Source: Pseudoips prasinana
Taxonomy: Eukaryota > Arthropoda > Insecta > Lepidoptera > Nolidae
Assembly (NCBI GenBank): GCA_951640165.1
Contig: OX621242.1
Coordinates: 16,051,501 to 16,115,500, forward strand
Direction of reading: 5' to 3'
DNA: 64,000 bases
In this document: one piece after another, positions 55,431 through 64,000 of the stretch
Position numbering within the stretch: the first letter of the stretch is position 1
Layout of the letters: each line of letters begins with the position of its first letter
Translations under genes and position numbers: made by a program
The notes under the pieces: generated by a model
Seen by the model: the letters and a program-made list of their open reading frames with translations, nothing else
What the model was told of the DNA's origin: nothing
Databases searched by the model: none

Positions 55431-58400
55431 ATTAAACGTGAGTAGGACTTCCGTCGCGCCGGTATCTCTTGAGTTATGCTTGAGTGGTTGAGCTCTTTTC
55501 TGGGATTCGTAATGAGTAGTTAAAATTCCACAAATTTACAAATGCCTAATAATACTCACCAGACCTTATCTTACTGATTTGTTTTTTGAAGGTTGGCTAA
55601 GTTTGAAGAATCTTATTATATTACCTAAGTATCTGAGAGGGCAGCGTTTGAAGATGATGAATCAGTAGTTGCAGGCTCACTTACAGCACATGCGTTTTAG
55701 GTGCTAAGACTAAGAGTTCTTTAGGAAGGGAATCTACAGCTAATAAAAAGGTACTCCAAGTGCATTACACTAAAGGTAACTAAGTGGAAATAAGATTAAA
55801 TAAACGCAACTTATCACATATTCATTCGCAGCGACGCTAATATAGTCGGCGCTTGATTCTAGCCGGTGAGCATATTCATGTTATAAGCTCATAGTCGGCC
55901 CAGAATATCTTATCGTTCATACTAAGAATAGACAATCCCTGTCAGTGGCGCGGTAGCCCCGGCAAATGGTAGCGAGAATAATCCTTTTGAAGATGGTCAG
56001 TAAAACTTATAATGATGCTGTTTTCTTTCACGTATCCGTAAATGGTGGTCTTTGAATCATACAATGGCTTGTACATATGTGCTTGGATTCTTGTTAGGGA
56101 GTAAAGAAAATCTTAAAGTTCCGAGGGACTGGTTCTGTGTAAGCCCATTATTGGACTTTGTATGAGACTTCTTTATTTATGATGTTAGCGGATTCCCTTT
56201 CCTATATCCATCTCCTCACAAGAGATAAACAACAACGAGATAAGCTGTTACCTACATAAAAAAAAACAATCTATACAAATATCTAGTTTCCTTAATTAAT
56301 ATTAATAAAACAATATCATTTTCCCTAAAGGTAACGAATTACAAAGAATTTTGCCGCCGTATATTGTTATTCTTTTGTTTTTTTTATTTACATTCTAAAT
56401 TTTGAAAATAGAATAAGGGGTTTTTAATCGGTTTATAAACTTTTTATGGAAAATAAAAAGATTTTAAACTATGAAGTCGAAAATAATTTACGATTAAGGT
56501 TTGATCAGTACCATAGATTCTGTTGATGGGGGTATACTGAGTGCGATAATGAAGGAGCCCCAGTACCGATCACAAACGTATCAATACACGCACATCGGAA
56601 CATGCGGATCATCGTATAAAGAGACCAAATTTCATTTTGCGTTTTTCACAAACTGAATCTATTAATTGTTAGGTTTGAAGGCCATTCATGAGGAGATTGA
56701 TCTACTTTAATATTCGCGCTATTCCTGTTACCTACACTTGGGTACATCTGAAGTTTAAATGACCGAGCCTAACTTGCCTACCCCGTAATCATTTGCCGAC
56801 TGTGCGCCGGCTTCGCGCGACCCAACGAAATTCGCTCACCTCCAATATTATCCTTTCATTGTTCTACTCCGTAATTCTATAAACATGGTAGTATCACAAA
56901 TACATTTTTTCCAATTCCCGTCGGTTATATTGCACAATATTTGCAATATCGAATGTTCGAGAACACACCGTCCTTTGCAATGGGAGGAAAATTGCAGCCA
57001 GTGAGCTCACTATGAGTATATTGCTATTCGATGGCGGATGATATTGGAATTCTTGTGAGATAATAACATAGAATGTACCTACATTGTTTGTTTATTTAAA
57101 GTTTAAATTCATATTGGCGTCTGGCGACTTCTGGCGCTCGAGATGTAGGTCTGTATATACACTAAGGAATATAACGAGGGTGACATAAACGTAAAACAAG
57201 CGAGGTTGAGCACTTATTTGCCGGACGGACGTCCGCAATGAGCAAATGTACACCTTAATCAGCGTGAAAAGATTCTCCAAGCAAGACCTTTTACCAATCC
57301 ACGAAACTGGCAGCAATGAGATTTTATCCAATGATGATGAAAATATGATGAAGATATGTCAAATGATGATGATGATTGTACGTTAACACAAAAAAACTAA
57401 ATCAATTTATATGAATAGGATTAGAGTTTAGTTTGGTAGCGAGTTTACTTGCGTGGCATACTAACTTCTTAATTTCTTGACCATTATTTTTTGGCGTGCT
57501 ATACGATAAACATACCAGTGATTTTTTTTAATTTCTTTAAAAGAAGTGCCCCTACTTATTTTTTTTAATACATTCAAGAAATTGAGTGACTATTCTACTA
57601 TTCTGTATAATTTGACCTTGAAACAAAATGGTCTATTTCTCCCAAAAGCCGCGGAAGCGGAACATGTTTTTTTTTATTTGGAAGCCTTTTTAAGAGCCAT
57701 CCTTCTTAAAAGTAAAAAAGGCAATATTTATTGAAAATAAATATCTTGGATATTTACATTTTAAGAATTAATTTTTGTTATTTTAGGTTAACGGTCAAGT
57801 AATTTTCAATAATTTTTATAAAAAAATGTATTTGAAATTGACACGTGGGTGTTTTTTTCGTGCATTTTAAATACGTAGCTTGATCGATTAAACCTATAAA
57901 CAGCAGAGGGTCTTTTTTTGACCCATGAAACACTGTGGCGCTCTTAGTTAATTATAATTTTAAGGGATTCGAACCCACAACGTGGCGTCAGGGGCCTGTC
58001 ATTTAGTTTATAGTTTTATTTTGCTAGATGGCTCGTGCCCTCGCTCTCCTTTACTGTCCACTAAAGTAATTAAATCTCTCTAGGCTTATTGTAAACGTAA
58101 GGTAAACCCAAATGTAAATTTAAATTTGTAGTATGATTACTGTATTATGTTTGTTTAAAAATCATATATAAATCAGTAAAGATTTAGCTAATAGTGTTAA
58201 GGCTGAGTGTCGGATGATTACCTAAGTACTATCTTATTTGTCTTCGTTATTAAGAAATGCTTATATTCCCCTGTAGGTACTAAGGATCAAGTTGTGCAAG
58301 CGCGGGGTCGAAGCGCATCTAGGCGTTAATATAGCAAATTCCCTCGTATCCATTCCCATTAGGTTAATACCTCGCTAGCGAATTGGACAAAAGAAATATG

Positions 58401-58633
58401 AACATTGTAATGTTGAGCTAAAGGTCAATCTTGGACTCTGCGCTAGCATTATTTGACCCTTATTGGGACAATGCTTATTCAGGCAAGGCTTATATTTTTG
58501 GATTGAAAGTTCTTAACGCGACTTGCTTTAGAAATTGCTACGAATTGAAAAAGCGTCATGTCCCCTACATCTAATTTTCCTACTCTCTGTCCCTTCGTAT
58601 ATCAGTGTGAGTGCGACAATACAGAAGTGTGTA
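55431..58633. other. non-coding stretch
   Basis: No supported gene is seen. A reversed B-box-like word (gggattcgaacccacaacgt) at 57963 may be a SINE head fragment. Confidence 0.4.
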
Positions 58634-59355
58634 AGGTTTTAATCCCATCAAAATATTAATCGCTTCTCTGGTGAAATTATAGACATGGAAGATTTTAATG
58701 AAAAGTCAAAAATAGATATCTTTTTTTATAGAGAAAAATGGTTGACACACAAGATGGCTTTTTATGTCTGTGGATTTAGGGTGGGGCAGCACTGATACTG
58801 CTTCCAGACCAAATTAAATTTAAAGTATTTAAAGATATATGCCAATTTAATTTATCTCTCTATTGAGCGTGTGTGAGAGGTAGTATCTTTTGAAACGCAT
58901 TTCTATTGTATAATATGTGTGTATCGACCACCAGCATCCACTTAAAGCTCTTTACATCCACAATCGGGAATATAGTCATGACAATTAAAAGTAATAAACT
59001 GCAAAACTTATATGTGGTGATTTTAATATAATATGTTTCAGCAGATTCACCCGAACTAGGTATATTTTTATCTGAATTTCGGTCCTTCAACCTTAAATGT
59101 GTATTCTCTGAGCCCACAAGAATCACATCCAAAATTGCAACCTACATTGATAACATTATCACCTACTTTGAAGTCTTTGAAAAGTGAAGGAGTTAGTTCT
59201 GACCGTAATTGCCAAATAGTAAAAATAAATAAATAAAAAACTGTTTAAGACTGCTTACAAAATCAAATCTCTCATCACTATTGCAGACGAGGTAGACCTA
59301 TTCCGTTGTACACTGGGCGAGTTCAAAGTAAATTTAGTGCTTGGGCAACTCAATT
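58634..59355 (+). pseudogene. decayed CR1-like LINE ORF2 endonuclease fragment (empty site)
   Basis: It aligns with 14696-14762 plus 19317-20110: 'cttctctggtgaaattatag', 'acacacaagatggcttttta', 'tgtgtgtatcgaccaccagc', 'gcttgggcaactcaa'. Frameshifts, stops and a roughly 100-base deletion near 59240-59330 make it non-functional. At the point matching the Gypsy insertion (58711-58734, aatgaaaagtcaaaaatagat) there is no LTR element, so the insertion is specific to the copy at 13-22 kb. Confidence 0.8.
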
Positions 59356-59655
59356 ACTTCCTAAATGGCGGGAAATACCAATTATAAACAACGTAAATCT
59401 CCATATCGAATTACATTCGGACTTGAACAGAATGCATAAGAAACTTTAATACTGATGGGGATCCCCCGACCACATGATTTTGAAACTCATATTTTGTAAT
59501 GGAAATTTTAGGATGTTGCAAAGTATTAAAGGACTTATATCATTATGAACTCATGGAGTTGATCGAGAAATAAACAAAACACAAACTTTATCAAATCTAT
59601 ATTAGTTATAAGGTCAACTTACAATAAAAATACTTATAAATTACGCAACACAAGT

Positions 59656-59750
59656 TTAATCGGAGTCATCCTCAATAACAACTCGCCTTCGCTTCTTGAC
59701 GTTAGGTTTGGTCGTAACCACGTCATCCTTTCCGTCATCGTCACTGCTGT
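59656..59750 (-). CDS. last coding exon of an acidic/basic nuclear-type protein
   Basis: On the minus strand a splice acceptor (ttgtatttcag) precedes this exon, which encodes the final 31 residues and a TAA (59656-59658). After joining to the donor at 63548 the split codon makes Asp and the frame continues as SSDDDGKDD, then KKRRRVVIEDDSD and the stop. The KKRRR cluster looks like a nuclear localisation signal and the acidic runs like casein-kinase-2 sites. A GATAAA word with a GT-rich stretch lies downstream on the minus strand (about 59565-59590), a possible weak polyadenylation signal. The phase match and consensus splice sites are strong evidence that it belongs to the upstream exon. Confidence 0.72.
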
Positions 59751-60589
59751 CTGAAATACAAATTCAATATTAATGAATACTATAAAACAAAAAAAAAAAC
59801 CAGGAGGCAACCATTTTTATAATTACGTAAATTTAGTTAAACTGCCGTCATAATGGTTTCTTACCAAACTGGCACAAAGAAACCTTTTGGTGGGACTCCA
59901 TCTGTTACCGCGGTATATCTCATAAACTTTGAATGCTATCAATTAAAAACTTAAAATAATTTGGAGAACCTACTGGTAACCAAACTATGATAAAAATAAT
60001 GAAAATTGAAAAATTATAATGACGTGTCCTAGTAGGTTAAGTATGGTATTGTATGAAAAGGCTTTCCACAACTACCACGTTCCAAAAGATCATTATTATC
60101 TCTTTATTTGCGTAGTTTAGTTAAGTATCTTTCTATTGAAACACAGAAATGTCATAAAATCTGTAGAACGTTGATAAATGTTAGGTTACAGGTACAATAT
60201 GGGTCGGATCGTTTCCATCGCTCTAATATGGCGAAGGAGACGATGGCTGGCACTCACGTCATACTCGTGAACGGGTGCTGCTGGGCTACAAATTTTTTTT
60301 TGTCTCATACAGTCGTCGCCTCTAGTCGACTTTGTGTGACTTGTTAATTTTGTAAATGTGCGCGGAAGCACCCACCGTTTGTTCATCTTTCAAGAGGTTA
60401 TTTTAATTGCTTGAGTGAAATGGAATGTTATTGTTTATTACCTCACAATTATTTTGATTAACTAGATGTCATCGGTTCTGTGCGTGCATTAACCCACATA
60501 TCAGCCAATCAAAATGTAAAAACAAAAAACAAAGTTAAAAAAAAATATAAAAAAATCGAAAACAAAAAGCAAAAGCAGACGAAAAAAGC

Positions 60590-60880
60590 AAGCCCGGAGT
60601 TTCTTTGTGGCTTTCTTCTCCGGGTCGTCCACCTAGGTAGCTAGAGAAAGCCGCAGGCTAGCTAGGGTAGGATCCTCAGCGGCGAGGATCGCGTTGCCCT
60701 CTTAACACGTGATCGGTAATCCCTAGCAAGTGATCTGAACCCCATTTCGAATTCCATCTTTTTACTTCAGCGGCCGCCTGAGCTGTGGCCCGAACCCCAT
60801 AAGGGTGCCCTCAGGTATTAGTCGCTTAAATTAAGCTACTGGTTGAGAGCCTTTTGCGCTAGCCAACTGCTCGTTGTTTT
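60590..60880. repeat. GC-rich unclassified repeat in the intron
   Basis: It differs sharply in composition from the flanking DNA. It contains 'tagctagagaaagccgcagg' and 'ggatcctcagcggcgaggat' and is preceded by an A-rich stretch. It looks like a retroposed or LINE-derived repeat familiar from Lepidoptera; class not determined. Confidence 0.45.
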
Positions 60881-61477
60881 CAATTCTTTAATTTGATATA
60901 CTATTGCTAAATGTAACAATTATATCTTAATAACTTGCTTTTTATTATTTATTTAAGGATATTAAAAATATATGTGATGAAACAGACAGCACGGACGGAC
61001 TAATTCAAAAAATTTGTTACTTTAATTACTGATTTTAAACTGTGTTTATGTAATACATTGTGAGCTTGACAAGTACAAGTGTATGTAAATACCCAAGTGC
61101 TGAATAAATTTCATTATTTCATTTCATCAATAGAACTTTATTTCAAACCAGAACAATTATTAGTATTTTTAAATCATAAAAAATCGCCTTAAAAGACTTC
61201 GATATTATGAGGTTCAGTAAAACGCCAAGCCTGGTTTTTATTACGTGGTTAAATACTGTCGTCTCATAAACCAAATTATTATATGGGTGAACTCATATGA
61301 AAATTCCTGTTGAGGAAAATCTATACTTTATTTCAAGATGGTTCTAATCCACAAAATACAAATTAATTTGATCATTGAACTGCGAAATCAGAGTTCTCGA
61401 GATCAAAACCAAGGCGCGAACCATTGACTTAGAACCCATGTACATATGAGAAAATAATTATCTCGTATTTACTTATC

Positions 61478-61678
61478 GTATGGGAAGTGGTAGTGGCTAG
61501 TGTCGGAGTTGAGTTGCTGTAGACCTCTGACATGGCATAACGACTGTTCTCAAAGACTAGCATGGAGACGCTCAGAAATTAAACCTCTTTGGTGGTGACC
61601 CATCTATGGACTGACAGCCAGCCCAGTTGCTTAACCTCGCCGATCAGTTACGGACTGGTGAGAGTCGAGAGGTAACCG
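61478..61678 (-). mobile_element. 5S-rRNA-like SINE
   Basis: The minus strand includes 'gatcggcgaggttaagcaac' and 'gatgggtcaccaccaaagag', followed by the family body. It is diverged, with a shortened body. Confidence 0.58.
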
Positions 61679-61851
61679 GCATATCTGTGAGATCTTATAA
61701 AATGTTCTTGGTGGTCTGCCAACCGGGACTAGGCCAGCGTGATGGACTATGGACTCACCCTCTCATTGTGAGATGAGGGTCTTGCCTTGCAGTAGGACAG
61801 TAGTGGGCTGCATCACCTTCTAATCCTATTTATATATATATATATATACAA

Positions 61852-62152
61852 ATATACTGTAAACTGCCTGCCCTGGGTTCAAATCCCGGGTCGGGCCAAA
61901 AGTAAATTAGGGACTTTTCTGTAAAAAGAAAAAATTCTAATCAGCATCAGCCCGAAGTCTGGGAGTTGGTATTAGCGGTATTATAACCCCGTGCCTCGGA
62001 GAGCCGGTAAAGCCGTCGGTCCTGTGCCTGACCTCTTTTCGGTCGTGTTTGCGCACACACTTGAACGCTATAATATGTCCCCCGCAGATGGCTAATCTCT
62101 GTTGAGACTGGCCGCCGTGGCCGAAATTCGGCTAGAAGGACATTATACTGTA
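61852..62152 (+). mobile_element. tRNA-derived SINE (family 3), near-complete copy
   Basis: A tRNA-like B box (gggttcaaatcccgggtcgg) at about 61875 is followed by a long body including 'gtaaagccgtcggtcctgtg' and 'gcgcacacacttgaacgcta', and ends 'gactggccgccgtggccgaa ... gacatta'. An AT microsatellite (61828-61848) lies just before it. An interrupted copy lies at 30486-30832. Confidence 0.72.
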
Positions 62153-63547
62153 AATTTTTAGGCATGTCGGTCAAGTGATTAAACCAACAGACACATTCGC
62201 AATTATAATATAAGTATGGATTATGAAGTTGTTTCGCCGCCATTTTCATTCATAAAGTAATTTGAAACACTTTGCGGTTTTAAAGTGAGATAACGTTGAT
62301 GTTAATTTAAACTAAGTGCCTATGAGACACCAGCAACTTGAGAAATTGTAGCTGTACTGACTTGTAGAGAACCACTTAACTAAAAGAGCTCATAATATTT
62401 AATAACATTAGCTGTATCGTATATTTTAACCGTCTTCAGAAAAGGAGGAGACTCGCAATCAATTCGAAAGTGAAGATACAACGTGTAACAAAAATAGTGA
62501 ATGTGAAGCTCAACGAGAAAAATAAACGAAAAAAAGAATAGCTTGCATCAGGTGATGTAGTAGATATTATGTAAGGGAACTGAAAAATGATTTTTTGTAT
62601 TTCACGAACTGGTTTTCTAAAATGTGTTGAGTTTCATTGGTATATTGCGACGGACGACGGATTTGGTATATTATTATGATGTGCTGCTTGGCGTGGTTGG
62701 CAGATACTTCAAGTCGAATGTATGTTTTAAAAATTATAATTGATATGCAATTTTACGTAGAAATTTTGGCACTTATCGAATATGTATCGTGCCACTCAAT
62801 ATCTTTATGTTTACAGATATGCGACGATAAACTATTATATCACACATCGCACTTAAATATAAGAATGTACGTTAAATGAAGGTGTGAATGTACGTTAATG
62901 TTCGTTCCATACAAAAGGTCAATAAATAGTACAAGTCCTTGTGAAGTTATTTCTGTCACCGAGTGTACAATCGCAATTACCTTTTAGTAAAATTAGCTTT
63001 TACCGCATGCCACAAATATATTATTTATGCTTACTGATATTTAACCAAAATGTTTTTGACTAAAGCTGGTTAAAATATTTGCCGATACTTGACTTTAATA
63101 TTTATTTTAGACTACCGTTCGTGGTTGCTTGTTCTCGTTGTAAAGTGCCTAAGTTCAGATAATGGATTCGAGCAAGTGTTATTCGGTCATATTGGCACGA
63201 GAATCGAGTTTCCAGTCGCAACACGGAGTCCAGAAGCTTCCGGTAGACCTACGGGTCCTAAATAGAATTACATATGGCTAGACAGCGTTGAGATTAGACG
63301 CCATCGTAACCAAAGTAAAACCAGTAGCAATATTCATAGCCTCATAATATTGTAAACTGCAAGCATGAAATCCAATACGTAAATAATTTTCATTTTATTT
63401 AATTATATTGCTATGAAATCTTTGAAGGTTTAAAACTCCGCACCTAAGAGGACCTCCTGACCAAATGTTTTGATAAATATTTAGAACTATTGGCATTAAC
63501 ATAATTACAAAATGAAAATCAGGAACAACAAAGTAAACTAAACTTAC
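62153..63547. other. remaining intronic sequence
   Basis: AT-rich, with no repeat boundary or second gene recognised. The open frame at 62637-62879 is probably chance. Confidence 0.4.
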
Positions 63548-64000
63548 CACTGAAAACTCTTGGTATATTACTTATTATTTCTTCGGAATCGGGCAAATCT
63601 GTTTGTAACGTCTTTTTAGCGAATGACAAAATATCATCATCATTTGTTTCATCGATCTCATTATTGGCCGCATTTTCGTCGTCTTCAACAATTTTCTGCA
63701 TCTTCCCTCTATTTACGATTTCGTCGTCCGAATCACTGCGGGCACGCTTCCTATTACGTGTAATTTCATTTGTACCGCTACTTTTATTGATAACATTTTC
63801 CACGTTATTCTCTCGCATTTTCCTCAAATTGTCGAATAAATCATCGTCATCGCTAGATTCGTCTTTCTGCGATGTTTCGTTATCGACTCTGCTTTCGCTG
63901 TGCTCCGTCGAGTCTATAATAAGTTCTTTGCGAATCGCTTTCATAATGATTTCGCGCCGTTTCCTAATTGTCTCAAAGTGCAGGCTACTTGGGATTCTCC
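63548..64000 (-). CDS. penultimate exon of an acidic/basic nuclear-type protein (partial)
   Basis: The frame is open from the window edge (reading RIPSSLHFETIRKRRE and onward) to a consensus donor CAGTG|GTAAGT at 63548, about 150 codons. The Met at 63944 is internal, since the frame continues upstream without a stop. The protein is rich in Asp, Glu, Ser and Asn with short basic clusters (RNRKRARSDSDDE), typical of disordered tails of chromatin or replication proteins. I cannot name the family: the C-terminal tail of a TIMELESS/TIMEOUT-type or similar replication protein is a guess only. No folded domain is visible; the rest of the gene lies beyond 64000. Confidence 0.75.

Larger units (their letters stand above)
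59751..63547 (-). other. intron of the right-end host gene (about 3.8 kb)
   Basis: Donor GTAAGTTTAG (63547 downward) and acceptor TTTCAG (59756-59751). It contains a GC-rich repeat, a 5S-like SINE and a family 3 SINE. Other exons could be hidden inside, but phase does not require any. Confidence 0.65.

Noticed and set aside
1..64000. CRISPR array or prokaryotic operon
   Set aside because: No regularly spaced direct repeats were seen, and the splice sites, SINEs and LINEs indicate an animal nuclear genome.

Overview
This window looks like nuclear DNA from a moth or butterfly (Lepidoptera). It is AT-rich and packed with dispersed repeats of kinds I recognise from lepidopteran genomes: tRNA-headed SINEs, RTE-type LINE tails, a CR1-like LINE, a mariner, Helitron-like fragments and the 'cggccaagtgcgagtcgg' repeat. 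Its single convincing host gene is split by an intron. There are no bacterial operons, CRISPR arrays or genuine RNA genes. The species assignment is inference; no database search was possible.

Layout. Positions 1-13000 are non-coding DNA with SINEs, RTE LINE tails, hairpins and a 5S-rRNA-like SINE. Positions 13255-22090 hold the main structure: a CR1-like non-LTR retrotransposon (ORF1 13255-14658, ORF2 from 14661) whose ORF2 is split by a complete Ty3/Gypsy-type LTR retrotransposon (14763-19311). The insert has 153-bp LTRs that I read as identical, a 5-bp target duplication (AATAT) and pol domains in the order protease, RT, RNase H, integrase. Its gag carries an in-frame TAG and lies in a different frame from pol. 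The CR1-like ORF2 also has a frameshift at an ACTGT repeat.

Positions 22100-53700 are a mosaic of short repeats: four copies of a 135-bp near-palindromic MITE, another TIR element, Helitron-like pieces, five 5S-like SINE copies (two of them outside this interval), long fold-back hairpins, a 67-bp tandem duplication, and a polyadenylated insert with a 12-bp target duplication. Positions 53744-55031 are a full-length mariner with intact terminal repeats and an uninterrupted transposase with a DD34D triad. A decayed relative of the CR1-like LINE at 58634-59355 lacks the Gypsy insertion and so acts as an empty-site comparison.

At the right end, on the minus strand, are the last two coding exons (63548-64000, open at the window edge, and 59656-59750) of an acidic, basic-tailed, probably nuclear protein that I cannot name with confidence. 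They are joined by a roughly 3.8-kb repeat-filled intron. The genes here do not form a pathway; the window is best read as a record of nested transposition beside one host gene.
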